NCBI GenBank assembly: GCA_002344355.1
Contig: DDTN01000034.1
Coordinates: 1-64,000 of the forward strand
DNA: 64,000 bases
Origin: Proteobacteria bacterium UBA2363
GTDB taxonomy: Bacteria > Pseudomonadota > Gammaproteobacteria > Xanthomonadales > UBA2363
Reading direction: 5' to 3'
Shown piece by piece: positions 7,117-16,812 of the stretch (position 1 is its first letter; every line of letters starts with the position of its first letter). The translations under genes and the position numbers were made by a program. Under the pieces are notes generated by a model, which was given only the letters and a program-made list of their open reading frames with translations, searched no databases and had not been told where the DNA came from.

Positions 7117-9321
7117 ATGACCTACCTCGCGCTGGCCCGCAAGTGGCGGCCGCGGACCTTCGCCGAACTGGTCGGCCAGGAGCACGTCGTCCGCGCCCTG
7201 CGCAACGCCCTGGACACCGGCCGCGTCCACCACGCCTTCCTGTTCACCGGCACCCGCGGCGTCGGCAAGACCACCATCGCCCGGATCTTCGCCAAGTCGC
7301 TGAACTGCGAGACCGGCGTGTCCAGCGAACCGTGCGGGCAGTGCGCGGTGTGCCGCGAGGTCGACGCCGGCCGCTTCGTCGACCTGGTCGAGATCGACGC
7401 CGCCTCGCACACCGGCGTCGACGACGTCCGCGAGCTGATCGAGAGCGCGCAGTTCGCGCCGGCGCGCGGCCGCTACAAGGTGTTCCTGATCGACGAGGTG
7501 CACATGCTCTCGCGCAGCGCCTTCAACGCGCTGCTCAAGACCCTGGAGGAGCCGCCCGGCCACGTGCGTTTCCTGCTCGCCACCACCGACCCGCAGAAGC
7601 TGCCGGTGACCGTGCTGTCGCGCTGCCTGCAGTTCAACCTGCGGCGCCTGCGCGAGGAGGAGATCGCCGGCCAGATGACCCACATCCTGGCCGCCGAGGA
7701 GATCGCCGCCGCCCCCGAGGCCCTGGCCCTGCTGGCGCACGCCGCCGACGGCAGCCTGCGCGACGCCCTCAGCCTGCTCGACCAGGCGATCGCCCACGGC
7801 GGCGGCGCGGTGCAGGCCGACGAGGTGCGCGCCATGCTCGGCACCCTCGACCAGGACGCCGTGCTGCGCCTGCTCGAGGCCCTGGCCGCCGGCGACGGCA
7901 GCGCCCTGTACGCGGCCATCGAGGCGGTCGCCGCCTACGTGGTCGGCTACGACGGCGTGCTCGACAGCATGGCCGCCGCCCTGCACCAGGTGCAGTTGCG
8001 CCAGGTGCTGCCGCAGGCCGCGCCCGACGCCCCGGAGTTCGACCCGGCGCGGATCGCCGCCCTGGCCGCCGCGGTCGCCGCCGAGGACGTCCAGGTCTGG
8101 TACCAGATCGCCATCAACGGCAGCCGCGACGTCGCCCTGGCGCCGACGCCGCGGATCGGCTTCGAGATGAGCCTGCTGCGCATGCTGGCGTTCCGGCCCG
8201 ACGACGGCGATGGCGACGTGGCCGGCGGCGGCACGCCCCGCGCCGCCGGCGCCGCGCCGCCGCCGCCGCGCAGCGCCGGCGCGCCGGCGCCGGGTGCGGT
8301 CGGCGACCGTCAGGGCGTCCGCGAGGGGGCCCCGGCGTCGACGTCGGCGGCGAGCGCCGCGGCCCCCGTCCCGCCGACGCCTGCCGCAGCGCCGGCGGGT
8401 GCACCGGCCGGTGCCCGCGCAACGGACCCCATGGTCGATGGCCGGGATGGGCGCGAGGGTGCGCTGACATCGTCGCCGGCCGCGCGCGCCGCGGCCGCCG
8501 CGTCGCCAGCGAGGGCCGCGCCGTCGTCAGCCACGCCGGCGGGCACCACCGGTCCGGCCGCCACCCCCACGCCCGCCGGTCCCGCCACGGCGGTCGCCAC
8601 GGCCGTCGCACCGGTCGTCAACGAGGTGCCACCGTGGGCGACGCGCGCACCGGCTGATGACGAGGCGCCGCCCTGGGCGACAGCGGGGCAGGGCGACGAC
8701 CTGCCGCCCGACGCCAATGTCAGCGTTTCCGCCGCGACCACCGCGCCGCCGAAGGCTGCCGACGCCGCGCGGCCAACGCCCGCCGCGCCGGTCGACCTGC
8801 CGCCACCGCGCATCGAGGCGCGCACGATGCCGACGCCGTCGCCGGCTACGCCGGTCATGGCCGCGCCCCGTCCTTCGCATGCGACTTCCGGGCCGGAGCA
8901 GCCACCGGCGCCTGTCGCGGCGGCGGTGCCCTCCTGGCCGCTCGACGCCGACACCTGGCTGCACCTGGCCGCCGACCTGGAGCTGCGCGGCGTCGCCCGG
9001 CAGCTGGCCGACAACTGCGTGCTGACCGGCTGTGCCGAGGGCGTGCTGCGCCTGGCGCTGGCGCGCAGCCAGGAGTTCCTCAACACCCAGGCCGCGCGTA
9101 CCGCCGTGCAGGAAGCCGCCGGCGCCGCCCTGGGCCGCGCCCTGCGCATCGAGGTGAGCCTGGCCGGCGCCGTCGCCGACACCGCCGCGCTGCGCGCCGA
9201 GCAGGCGCGCAGCCAGCGCCAGCAGGCGGCCGAGCGCGCCTTCGCCGCACACCCCGGCGTCCAGGCCCTGCTGGCCCAGACCGGCGGCGAGATCGTCGCC
9301 GGCTCGGTGCGGCCACCCTGA
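7117..9321 (+). CDS. dnaX: DNA polymerase III subunit tau (gamma/tau)
   Basis: The clamp-loader ATPase of the replisome, 734 aa. The AAA+ domain has Walker A GTRGVGKT (45-52), a four-Cys zinc site (Cys64, 73, 76, 79; CGQCAVC), Walker B LIDEVH (about 124-129) and sensor/SRC motif LSRC near 167-170. Clamp-loader domain III runs to about 365. A long Ala/Pro/Thr-rich linker (about 370-600) leads to the tau-specific C-terminal domain (about 605-734), which binds the polymerase alpha subunit. No A-rich slippery heptamer is visible, so a separate short gamma by frameshifting is not supported. It begins the dnaX-ybaB-recR cluster that is common in gammaproteobacteria. Confidence 0.97.
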   Translation: MTYLALARKWRPRTFAELVGQEHVVRALRNALDTGRVHHAFLFTGTRGVGKTTIARIFAKSLNCETGVSSEPCGQCAVCREVDAGRFVDLVEIDAASHTGVDDVRELIESAQFAPARGRYKVFLIDEVHMLSRSAFNALLKTLEEPPGHVRFLLATTDPQKLPVTVLSRCLQFNLRRLREEEIAGQMTHILAAEEIAAAPEALALLAHAADGSLRDALSLLDQAIAHGGGAVQADEVRAMLGTLDQDAVLRLLEALAAGDGSALYAAIEAVAAYVVGYDGVLDSMAAALHQVQLRQVLPQAAPDAPEFDPARIAALAAAVAAEDVQVWYQIAINGSRDVALAPTPRIGFEMSLLRMLAFRPDDGDGDVAGGGTPRAAGAAPPPPRSAGAPAPGAVGDRQGVREGAPASTSAASAAAPVPPTPAAAPAGAPAGARATDPMVDGRDGREGALTSSPAARAAAAASPARAAPSSATPAGTTGPAATPTPAGPATAVATAVAPVVNEVPPWATRAPADDEAPPWATAGQGDDLPPDANVSVSAATTAPPKAADAARPTPAAPVDLPPPRIEARTMPTPSPATPVMAAPRPSHATSGPEQPPAPVAAAVPSWPLDADTWLHLAADLELRGVARQLADNCVLTGCAEGVLRLALARSQEFLNTQAARTAVQEAAGAALGRALRIEVSLAGAVADTAALRAEQARSQRQQAAERAFAAHPGVQALLAQTGGEIVAGSVRPP

Positions 9322-9406
9322 ACGCAGGCGCCGCCCGGCACCCGACGCGCGCCGCGGACGGTGCACACTGTCGACCTTCCCCCATCGACCCTTCCCCGAG
9401 GTCCCC

Positions 9407-9739
9407 ATGTTCAAGAACCAGATCGCCGGCCTGATGCAGCAGGTGCAGAAGGCCCAGGAGAACATCAAGCAGGCCCAGGAATCCCTGGGCAACCAGGAGG
9501 TCACCGGCAGCGCCGGCGGCGGCGTGGTCGAGGTGGTGATGACCGGCCGCCACCAGGTGCGCCGCGTCAAGGTCGACCGCCAGACCTTCCTGGACGACCC
9601 GGAGATGGCCGAGGACCTGATCGCCGCCGCCGTCAACGACGCCGTCAACAAGGTCGCCGCGCTCACCGAGGCGACCATGGCCGAGGCCACCCGCGGCATG
9701 CCGATGCCGCCGGGCATGAAGATCCCGGGCTTCTCCTGA
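9407..9739 (+). CDS. YbaB/EbfC family nucleoid-associated protein
   Basis: A 110-residue small DNA-binding protein of the YbaB/EbfC family, which acts as a dimer on the nucleoid. The N-terminal helix is Gln-rich (NQIAGLMQQVQKAQENIKQA), followed by the family core VTGSAGGGVVEVVMTGRHQVRRVKVD, an acidic loop, and AAAVNDAVNKV. The C-terminus is rich in Met, Gly and Pro (GMPMPPGMKIPGFS), as is usual. It lies 85 nt after dnaX and 36 nt before recR, the standard order of these genes. Confidence 0.96.
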   Translation: MFKNQIAGLMQQVQKAQENIKQAQESLGNQEVTGSAGGGVVEVVMTGRHQVRRVKVDRQTFLDDPEMAEDLIAAAVNDAVNKVAALTEATMAEATRGMPMPPGMKIPGFS

Positions 9740-9775
9740 GCCGTTTCCCGACCACCGCCGCCGCCCGCCGCTGAC

Positions 9776-10369
9776 ATGGCCGACAGCCTGCTCGACCGCC
9801 TGGTCGCCGACCTGCGCTGCCTGCCCGGCGTCGGCCCCAAGTCCGCCCAGCGCATGGCCTTCCAGTTGCTGGAACGCGACCGCGAGGGCGGCCTGCGCCT
9901 GGCCGCCAGCCTGGCCGAGGCGATGCGCCGCATCGGCCACTGCCGGCGCTGCCGCAACTTCGCCGAGGAAGAACTCTGCCCGATCTGCCGCAGCGGCAGC
10001 CGCGAACGGCAACTGGTCTGCGTCGTGGAAAGCCCGGTCGACCTGGCCGCCCTCGAGCAGGCCACCGGCTTCCGCGGCGACTACTTCGTCCTGCACGGCC
10101 GGCTCAGCCCCATCGACGGCCGCGGCCCCGCCGAACTGGGCCTGGACCTGCTCGACGCCCGCCTCGCCGCCGGCGAGGTGACCGAGCTGATCATCGCCAC
10201 CAACCCCACCGTCGAGGGCGAGGCCACCGCCCACTACCTGGCCGGCCTGGCCCGCCAGCACGGCGTCCGCGCCAGCCGCCTGGCGCACGGCGTCCCCTTG
10301 GGCGGCGAACTCGAGTTCATCGACCGCGGCACGCTGGCGCATGCGTTCGGGGCGAGGCAGGATCTTTAG
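9776..10369 (+). CDS. recR: recombination mediator RecR
   Basis: A 197-residue protein of normal family length that works with RecF/RecO to load RecA at gaps. It has the N-terminal helix-hairpin-helix ([17 protein letters not shown]), a zinc finger (CRRCRNF with CPIC), and a Toprim domain beginning [15 protein letters not shown] with [15 protein letters not shown]. The C-terminal Walker-like segment ends RGTLAHAF. It closes the dnaX-ybaB-recR cluster. Confidence 0.97.
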   Translation: MADSLLDRLVADLRCLPGVGPKSAQRMAFQLLERDREGGLRLAASLAEAMRRIGHCRRCRNFAEEELCPICRSGSRERQLVCVVESPVDLAALEQATGFRGDYFVLHGRLSPIDGRGPAELGLDLLDARLAAGEVTELIIATNPTVEGEATAHYLAGLARQHGVRASRLAHGVPLGGELEFIDRGTLAHAFGARQDL

Positions 10370-10410
10370 CAGGGAGCGGGGCGCAGGGAGCAGGGAGCTG
10401 GCGCGAGTCG

Positions 10411-10633
10411 CCATGGATCGGAGCGCGCTGTCGCAGTGTCGCGCCGGCCCCGGGCTGCTCGCCGCGCCACCCCACTTCTCCTCTCCTCCGCGAGTGGGGG
10501 AGCCGCGGGCAGGGCGCAGAGCGCCATGACCCGGAGCGCGTTGTCACAGGATCGCGCCGGCCCCGGGCTGCTCGCCGCGGCACCCCACTTCTCCTCTCCC
10601 CCGCGTGCGGGGGAGAGGCCGGGAGAGAGGGCC
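10411..10633. repeat. tandem duplication carrying GC-rich hairpin repeats
   Basis: Two similar copies, 10411-10502 and 10524-10633, are offset by 113 nt. Each begins CCATGR then CGGAGCGCG, runs through TCGCGCCGGCCCCGGGCTGC, and ends in the CACTTCTCCTCTCC hairpin repeat found widely in this window. The second hairpin (10586-10633) is intact, while the first (10473-10502) is truncated and mutated. It fills the recR-HIT gap. The sequence between recR and the first copy is a degenerate GCAGGGAGC repeat. Confidence 0.8.
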
Positions 10634-10694
10634 CGGCCCTTGCCGCGGACACCCCGAAGCGCTGCAATGGCATCCGACCGAAGCAGGAGCCCCC

Positions 10695-11039
10695 ATGTCC
10701 GACACCCTGTTCAGCAAGATCATCCGCCGCGAGATCCCCGCCGACATCGTCTTCGAGGACGACGAGGTGCTGGCCTTCCGCGACATCAACCCCCAGGCCC
10801 CCACCCACGTCCTGTTCATCCCCAAGCGCGCCATCGCCACCCTCGACGACGCCACCGACAACGACCAGGCCCTGCTCGGCCGCCTGATGCTGGCCGCCGC
10901 CCGCTGGGCCCGCGAGCAGGGTCTCGCCGAGCGCGGCTACCGCGTGGTCATGAACTGCCGCGACGACGGCGGCCAGAGCGTCCACCACATCCACCTGCAC
11001 CTGCTGGCGGGGCGGCGGATGACGTGGCCGCCGGGGTGA
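10695..11039 (+). CDS. HIT-family (HINT-like) nucleotide hydrolase
   Basis: A 114-residue histidine-triad protein. The family start TLFSKIIRREIPADIVFEDD is present, with HVLFIPKRAI in the middle and the active-site triad HHIHLHLLAGR near the C-terminus. Members hydrolyse purine nucleoside phosphoramidates or AMP-lysine. The ATG at 10695 fits the family; AGGAG lies seven bases upstream. It stands alone between a repeat tract and a converging gene. Confidence 0.95.
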   Translation: MSDTLFSKIIRREIPADIVFEDDEVLAFRDINPQAPTHVLFIPKRAIATLDDATDNDQALLGRLMLAAARWAREQGLAERGYRVVMNCRDDGGQSVHHIHLHLLAGRRMTWPPG

Positions 11040-11160
11040 ATGCTCCTGGAAGAATCGCGAACCGGTGATGGCGGCACGGGGTCGACCGCCCGAGAGGCGG
11101 TTCGTGCGAGTCAGCAGGGGCTGCCTGCCGACTCGCCCGTTCGCACGGCATCGTGTCCCG

Positions 11161-12081
11161 TTAGGAGTCTCTGGCCTCGATGGTGCAAGACACCATCACG
11201 CCATTGATATAGGTGCAGCTGATGTACAGCCAGCCCCCTTGGCCACCGCCGGAGTTCACCGGAATCCCCCGGTTGGAGAGCTCGTTGCCTGTTCGTTCTC
11301 CATGCCCTGTGGTTCCCGGCGGATATCCGAGAGCGGCGCCGTTTCCGAAGAGTGAGGGAATCCTGTTGCCCACTGCATCGTAAACACCGTCAAAGACCAC
11401 TTCTCCGCCCCTGGAGACCTGAACGCGAACGCAGTAGCCGGCGGCGTCGCACAGGTTGATCGTCCAGATGCCTCCAGTTGGGTTCCAGTTGAGACTTGCT
11501 CCAACCAGCACATTCAGGCCGAGACCGGTGATTCGGTTCATGATGCCGAAAAGGGCGTCGGCCAGACGCGGAGAGAGTGCCTGTCGGGTCCACGTCTCCG
11601 AAGCAGTGATGTCCCTCATGCGCTGCATGAAGTTGTTGTAGTGGAACATGGTGGGCCCGTAGAACCCGATATCGAAGGGCCGGAAGGAGTTGCTGGTGTT
11701 CGGATCCACGCCGATCCGGTCGATCGGGATGGTGATGGTGAAGTTCGAAAACAGCCCGGGATCCTGGTCGTAGAACTCCTGCAGTTCCTGGTAGAGCTGC
11801 AGGTAGGCCGGGGATACCACCACTTCCTGCACGTCCGCGCCTCGGAGGACCTGGCCGTCGTGGCCCCTGGGGATCCCTGGAGTTCCGGAGACCAGGAACT
11901 GCCGAATGAACCGGCGCTGGAAGTCGACGACCAGACGAACGCCGTCCCCGGTCATTCCGACCAGTTCCCGGATCTGCGTATCGGAGCAGCCTGGGCAGTC
12001 CATCAGGACCTGCGGGGCGCTGCTTCGCACATCGGCTGAGAACAGGATCGCAAGAAGTACCGCTGCCAAGCGTGCATGCAT
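11161..12081 (-). CDS. exported protein of unknown function
   Basis: A 306-residue protein I do not recognise. A signal peptide (MHARLAAVLLAILFSADVRS) starts at the chosen ATG. The mature part has a Cys pair near the start (DCPGCSDTQI), a middle with SFRPFDIGFYGPTMFHYNNF, and a C-terminal third with single Cys residues (NLCDAAGYC, ISCTYINGVMVSCTIE), which suggests disulfides outside the cytoplasm. The C-terminal part is rich in Gly/Asn (VNSGGGQGG). Base composition is lower in GC than the core genes upstream, and it marks the left edge of the accessory region. Confidence 0.7.
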   Translation of the reverse strand: MHARLAAVLLAILFSADVRSSAPQVLMDCPGCSDTQIRELVGMTGDGVRLVVDFQRRFIRQFLVSGTPGIPRGHDGQVLRGADVQEVVVSPAYLQLYQELQEFYDQDPGLFSNFTITIPIDRIGVDPNTSNSFRPFDIGFYGPTMFHYNNFMQRMRDITASETWTRQALSPRLADALFGIMNRITGLGLNVLVGASLNWNPTGGIWTINLCDAAGYCVRVQVSRGGEVVFDGVYDAVGNRIPSLFGNGAALGYPPGTTGHGERTGNELSNRGIPVNSGGGQGGWLYISCTYINGVMVSCTIEARDS

Positions 12082-12688
12082 GTCCGAATCCTCCACTGAA
12101 CGGGGTTGGAGAAGACAGCTCCTGGCACCGTCCCATCCACCTAGTCCGTCATCGGGGTGGGGCGGCCGCCACGGTTCATGGTGCAAACAACCGCACCTGT
12201 AATCAATAGGAAAAATCCGATCCTTGTGTAGGAAGTGATGGTCCTTCGCTTGGGCGCCAGCCAGGCCTTGATGTCCTGAATGCCGTGGCGGTCACCTTCC
12301 CCGAGTGCCGGGCGTCCAGGCGGCGCCGCTGCAACGCGAATGGCCGTGGGGACAGGGTGGGCAGAGCGATGTCTGTGGGGCCAGGATCAATCGTCGCCAA
12401 GCCGATTGATCTTGAAATCGCCGCCGCTGCGTCCTGCGGACCTACGCGCTGTGCCAGGTGAGCCTGCGCGACGCACTGGTGGGCCCGTTGGCGCCAAAGT
12501 CGACAACCCCCCCAAGGGCCCTGATCCGACGATCCGATCTGTCGCGCCGATGTGAGACGAGCCGCCGGCCGTCAACCAGGATTCTTCCCTGGATACTGGA
12601 ACCTGTCCGCGCAACCCCGACACCTGGCGTCCTGTCGCGGATCTGCGCCCGAGTGGGAGTAGATGCGCTCGTCAACGAATCCGGCACG
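12082..12688. other. gene-free stretch of about 600 nt
   Basis: There is no ORF with coding character on either strand. Short frames overlap on both strands without start signals or recognisable motifs. Composition is mixed, with an AT-richer part at 12195-12230. It may contain the promoter of the exported protein at 12081 and decayed sequence, but no gene remnant can be named. Confidence 0.4.
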
Positions 12689-13846
12689 TCATCCCTGATC
12701 TCGCGTCGCCAGTTGCTGTCTGATGGCCTCGCTTCCAGCCACCAGCGCCTCGGCCGATTCGATAAGCTGGTCGGCCAGCATCCGTAGCGTGGGACCCGGC
12801 GAAGAACGGCCCTTGTTCAGGGCGTGATAGCGATACATGAAAATACCGCCGTAGGTGCACAGGGCCTTCGATGCGTCGCCCCGATCGCCTGGCTGCCACC
12901 AGGCGGGCAGCGGTGAGTTATCGAACAGGTCCAGACAGATCTTCTCGAAAGCGTCCCGCGTTTCCTGGTTCGGGCGTTCGGGCCGGAGAAGCTGGACGAA
13001 GCTGCGGTACTGGTTGCCCTGGAGTTGCACGCCGATGCCGAAGCGGGGCAGGGCGCGCGCGCCGGCCAGCTTCGGCCCATCGGCCACCACCAGGACGAAG
13101 CCGACCAGGCCGTTGCCATTGGACAGCCCATCGTAAACGAGCAGCTCACCGGCCTTGAGATCCGCAGGCCTGGTCGGGTGCTCCTTCAGCCCTGGCACCT
13201 TGCGGCCACGCAGGTCTTTCACAAGGCGGTGGGCCAGCCAGGAGGCCTTGCGCTTCTGGAGCAGGTCGGCGATGCGCAGTTCGCGCAGCAGCGGACGGTG
13301 GTCGATCCAGGGGTCCGCGTCGCCGGTGGTGCCCAGCGCCGACAGGGTTCGGATGAAGCCCGCATAGTCTTCGACGAGATGCCGCAAATAGCCGACATCG
13401 AGCGAGGCTGCTGCTTGCGCCAGGCGCTCGGCCACTTCGCCGTAGGAGAGGACCGGCCAAGCGGAGCCTGCAGGTGCGTCGCCCGGTGAGAGGGTGAGCA
13501 GCAGGTACCTGGGATTGGGGTAGATGCCCTCCAGCTTCCGCACCTCATCCTCGTAGCGCTCAAGCTGCTCCGCATAGGGCACCGACTTGACCTTGTTTTC
13601 GACGATCAGCGTCGAGCCGTTCGCCAGGTGGATCACCAGGTCGAGGTTGCGCTCCTCACGCCGGATGCCCTTGTCGCCAAGGACCCAGTCGCGGTGCTCC
13701 AGTGCCGTCCCCAGGATCCGACCCACCCAGTCGGGGCGCTGGCCGAACAGCCACGCGAGAAAGTTGCTGTGGAACAGTTCCCGGGAGGCCAGCGAGAGCT
13801 GGAACAGCGGGGACTGCCTCAGCAGTTCGATATCGGTCTGGGGCAT
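12689..13846 (-). CDS. PD-(D/E)XK nuclease-family protein (PDDEXK_4-like)
   Basis: A 385-residue protein whose N-terminal third matches the PDDEXK_4 type of nuclease: LLRQSPLFQLSLASRELFHSN, FLAWLFGQ, then the catalytic strand pair NLDLVIHL (Asp69) and LIVENKVKS (Glu83, Lys85). The rest contains YAEQLERYEDEV, WPVLSYGEVAERL and a C-terminal half with a GTTGDADPWIDHRPLLRELRIADLL segment. Related proteins are found in phage-defence and mobile regions, and the substrate is not known. It is the last gene of a minus-strand series of accessory genes. Confidence 0.8.
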   Translation of the reverse strand: MPQTDIELLRQSPLFQLSLASRELFHSNFLAWLFGQRPDWVGRILGTALEHRDWVLGDKGIRREERNLDLVIHLANGSTLIVENKVKSVPYAEQLERYEDEVRKLEGIYPNPRYLLLTLSPGDAPAGSAWPVLSYGEVAERLAQAAASLDVGYLRHLVEDYAGFIRTLSALGTTGDADPWIDHRPLLRELRIADLLQKRKASWLAHRLVKDLRGRKVPGLKEHPTRPADLKAGELLVYDGLSNGNGLVGFVLVVADGPKLAGARALPRFGIGVQLQGNQYRSFVQLLRPERPNQETRDAFEKICLDLFDNSPLPAWWQPGDRGDASKALCTYGGIFMYRYHALNKGRSSPGPTLRMLADQLIESAEALVAGSEAIRQQLATRDQG

Positions 13847-13927
13847 CAGGTGGGCCTGTACGAGTGTAAAGGGTCTAACCGGACCGGTTTGCTCTGTGGG
13901 GCGTAACTGGGGCCTTCAGCCCCGCCC

Positions 13928-14425
13928 TCAGGGCGAAAGTGCCGAGACACCCTCATCGGTGATGCGATAGCGCATGGTCACCTCTCCGGACGGGCAGCAC
14001 TGGGCGTCGCCGGGCTTGCGGTAGCGGCCATCGACGACGAGCAGCGCCGGGTTTTCCAGGCGCAGGGTCAGATAGGCCTGCGGATCCTCCGTCTGGATCA
14101 GGCCGAGCAGTCGGTCGCGCCGGAAAACGAAGACCGAGGTGCCCCAGAACCGGCAGGAGCCGACCTGCGCGTCGGCGGCGGGCACGACTCGGGTGTCGCC
14201 ATCCACCAGGGCGGGATCGGTAAGCAGCCAGCCGCGGCCGGTGAGCGCCTGTTCGGCCAGCGTTTCAGGCGGCCGGGCGTCGCCTGCGCACAGCGGCTCG
14301 TCGCGGGAGTCATAGTCCTGGGCGCGCGGCGTCGGTACCAGGCCGTCCACGGCGACCAGCGCCACCGGTTGTGCGTGCGCAAGGGCGGCGGAGAGCAGCA
14401 GGCAAGGGATCAGGGTACGGCGCAT
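13928..14425 (-). CDS. exported protein, possibly LppP/LprE-like
   Basis: A 165-residue protein with a clean signal peptide (MRRTLIPCLLLSAALAHAQ) and a GGAGA ribosome site nine bases before the ATG. The C-terminal half has LENPALLVVDGRYRKPGDAQCCPSGEVTMRYRI. The CCPSG plus VTxRYR pattern resembles the LppP/LprE lipoprotein domain. No lipobox Cys follows the signal, so it would be periplasmic and soluble. The function is unknown. Confidence 0.65.
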   Translation of the reverse strand: MRRTLIPCLLLSAALAHAQPVALVAVDGLVPTPRAQDYDSRDEPLCAGDARPPETLAEQALTGRGWLLTDPALVDGDTRVVPAADAQVGSCRFWGTSVFVFRRDRLLGLIQTEDPQAYLTLRLENPALLVVDGRYRKPGDAQCCPSGEVTMRYRITDEGVSALSP

Positions 14426-14590
14426 GGCAGGTTTCTCCAGGGCGGGTGATCGATCTGTAACGGGCGCAACGGGCGACGTGCGTGCGGCAGCGCGGGTTCG
14501 CCAATGGCTGCCACGCTCCTGGCGAGCGGATCCCGCGCAGCCCGCTGGCGCGGCCGCCAGGACTGCACAGTGCAGCAGCGTCTCCCATCC

Positions 14591-15241
14591 TCACGCCACC
14601 ACCGGATACAGGATCTCCCCATGATCCTCGCCCGGATGGGCGATCATCAGCTCCAGCAGCAGGGGCAGCAGGGTGCCGAGGAAGGCGACGCCGTCGCGGA
14701 CCTGCTGGCGGTTGACGGCACCGTTCCAGGTGGCGCCGCCGTGGACGAGCTGGTTGCGCAGGACGTAGAGCCGGTCGAAGACGATCGACAGCACGCGCAC
14801 GGTGTCCTTGTCCATCAGCGCGCGCAGGGCGACCTTGCGGCTGGCCTCGAAACCCTCACGCCAGGACTCGTTGCGGTCCCAGTTCTGCTGGGCGGTCCAG
14901 TACGGCTGGTAGACGTACTTGTTGTCGATCAGGGTGCGGATCGGGCCGCTGAACTGGACGAACAGCGCCTGGTGGATCCGGCCGCCGGCGTCCAGGGCCA
15001 CCAGCCGGCCCAGGAATTCGCGCAGGCGCGCGCGCTCGCCCTCGCCCAGGCCGATTTCCCGCGCGTAGGCGGCATTGAGCGAGATCCACAGGAACACGAA
15101 GCGCGCATCCGCATCGTCGGTCTCGGCATCGGCACGGCCCAGCCAGCTCAGGGCGCGGTGCACGCGCACCCGCCAGGCGTCCGGCGTGTCGGCCACCGGA
15201 AGCGCCTTGAAGGCGTTGCGCAGTTCGGCATGGGTGGGCAT
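14591..15241 (-). CDS. HEPN-domain-like protein
   Basis: A 216-residue, mostly helical protein. The segment VLRNQLVHGGATWN (Arg162, His167) is the Rx4H signature of HEPN ribonucleases and nucleotide-binding proteins. An upstream conserved-looking helix is FVFLWISLNAAYAREIG, as in Apea-type HEPN proteins. The ATG at 15241 is chosen because the preceding frame is poor. It lies 95 nt downstream of the DUF2779 gene on the same strand. No adjacent MNT partner is visible, so it is not a standard HEPN-MNT toxin-antitoxin pair; RNase activity is inference. Confidence 0.7.
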   Translation of the reverse strand: MPTHAELRNAFKALPVADTPDAWRVRVHRALSWLGRADAETDDADARFVFLWISLNAAYAREIGLGEGERARLREFLGRLVALDAGGRIHQALFVQFSGPIRTLIDNKYVYQPYWTAQQNWDRNESWREGFEASRKVALRALMDKDTVRVLSIVFDRLYVLRNQLVHGGATWNGAVNRQQVRDGVAFLGTLLPLLLELMIAHPGEDHGEILYPVVA

Positions 15242-15336
15242 TGCGTCACGCCTGACCGTTCGGGGCTTGCCATCCTCGCACTTCCCGTGCCTCTCGGCCG
15301 CATCCGCGGGGGCCCGGTGTGGGGCGGATGCCATGA

Positions 15337-16812
15337 TCATGGCGCCCAGTGTCGCACCAGCTGCACCATGGCCAGCGAGTCCAGCTCACAGTAGCGCTCG
15401 AGTTGTTCGCGCAGTTCGGTGTGTCGCTCGGGCGGTGTTCCGGGGGCGATGGCCTCCTGATAGGCGAGTTGGGCGGCCTGGCCATCGGACACCGCCAGAT
15501 CACCGTAGTCGAGGTCGGGCGCGACGGTGGGCAGCACCGCCTTGATCGACCAGGAGCCGCGCTGGTCGGGGTGGTAGTAGTGCTCGCGATAGATCGGCAA
15601 CAGGTCGATCATGCGATCGGCCGCCGCCTCCAGCTCGGTGGCGCGGCGCGGAAAGTCGGCCGCGAGCCGACGCAGCACACCGGCCTCGAAGCCCCGGTTC
15701 CAGACCAGGATCGGCCCGACCCTGCCCACGGCGGCAAGCACGGCCTCGACGAAATCCGCCATCGGCGCCGCGCCGCTGAGGTCGAGAAACCCGGTGTGTT
15801 GCAGGCTGCCGTCCGCGGCCTCGGTATGGCAGGAGAACTGGAACGGCAGGGCCTGGAACGGGCGGGTGCCGAGCCAGCGCGGGATGATGAAGCTGACCGT
15901 CTCGAAGTCCAGGTAATGGCGCGGGTAGGGCAGGGAGGCCAGCAGGTCCGGTAGCGCGCCGGAGGTCCAGGGCGTTCCGGTCCGGCTGACCAGGGCGATG
16001 CGGCGATGCAGTTCGCTGTCCAGCAGCGTGTCCGGAACCTGTGTCAGGTCGCTGTAGCCGAGCGCGGCGAGACGCTCCAGCAACTTGCCCGCGCGCGGCA
16101 GGACGGTGATCGGGAAGGCCGGCGGTGCCGGCTCCTGGCTGGCGCAATGGTCGAGGAACGGGCAGTCGTAGGGCGTGGAGCAGTGCGCACCGGTGGCGAT
16201 GGCCGGCTCGTCCCCGGCGACCACCTGCTTGAGCAGGGCGACGACATCGGCCACCAGTGGCACCAGGGCCTCGACCTGGGCCGTGATGTCGGTGACGGCA
16301 AGCAGCCCCCGGTAGTCGCCTTCGCTGCGGTAGACGAAGCGGCTGTCGACATGGCCGATGGCCACCGAGCGCACCGGCCGGCCGGCACCGCGCGCCACCC
16401 AGGTCTGGATGGCGCAATCCCACAGATACGGCTCCTTCACTCCGGTGGTCGATTTCACCTCGACCAGGCGGTCGCCGTCCGGACCCCGTTCCAGCGCATC
16501 CACGCGCACGCGCACGCCCTCATGCTCAAAGGCCGGCTCGAAAAGACGCGGCACCTCGCTGGCCGGACGAGTGAGCGCCGCCGCCGTCTGCGCCAGCGCC
16601 TGGTTGGCCTCCTGGTGGCCGGCGTCGATCAGCAGTCCGCCACCCAGCAGGGATTGCGCGAGCTCGCCGAAGCGGCTGCCGGCATCCAGCCGCGCCTGTG
16701 CCTGCGGCGACCAGGCCAGGCTGGATCGCCGGTGCACCTCCAGCCAGAGACGGCGGTGGCACTGACGGCCGGACTGGACGCGCGATTTGGAGAGATAGCG
16801 GATAGCGCTCAA
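15337..16812 (-). CDS. DUF2779 protein: Cas4-like nuclease plus DEDD exonuclease-like domain
   Basis: A 491-residue protein of the DUF2779 type. The N-terminal half is Cas4-like: Cys near residue 17 (RQCHRRLW), RLVEVKSTTGVKE with the PD-(D/E)XK Glu/Lys, and a second Cys group CSTPYDCPFLDHC, which would hold an iron-sulfur cluster. The C-terminal half looks like a ribonuclease-H-fold 3'-5' exonuclease: HYLDFETVSF (about 297-306), ILVWNRGFE, and a terminal YCELDSLAMV. The start is TTG, inside a TTGA overlap with the upstream gene, so the two are coupled. Biological role unknown; occurs in defence and mobile neighbourhoods. Confidence 0.82.
   Translation of the reverse strand: MSAIRYLSKSRVQSGRQCHRRLWLEVHRRSSLAWSPQAQARLDAGSRFGELAQSLLGGGLLIDAGHQEANQALAQTAAALTRPASEVPRLFEPAFEHEGVRVRVDALERGPDGDRLVEVKSTTGVKEPYLWDCAIQTWVARGAGRPVRSVAIGHVDSRFVYRSEGDYRGLLAVTDITAQVEALVPLVADVVALLKQVVAGDEPAIATGAHCSTPYDCPFLDHCASQEPAPPAFPITVLPRAGKLLERLAALGYSDLTQVPDTLLDSELHRRIALVSRTGTPWTSGALPDLLASLPYPRHYLDFETVSFIIPRWLGTRPFQALPFQFSCHTEAADGSLQHTGFLDLSGAAPMADFVEAVLAAVGRVGPILVWNRGFEAGVLRRLAADFPRRATELEAAADRMIDLLPIYREHYYHPDQRGSWSIKAVLPTVAPDLDYGDLAVSDGQAAQLAYQEAIAPGTPPERHTELREQLERYCELDSLAMVQLVRHWAP

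Noticed and set aside
8200..9000. Programmed frameshift in dnaX for a gamma subunit
   Set aside because: No A-rich slippery heptamer or clear pseudoknot is seen in the GC-rich linker.
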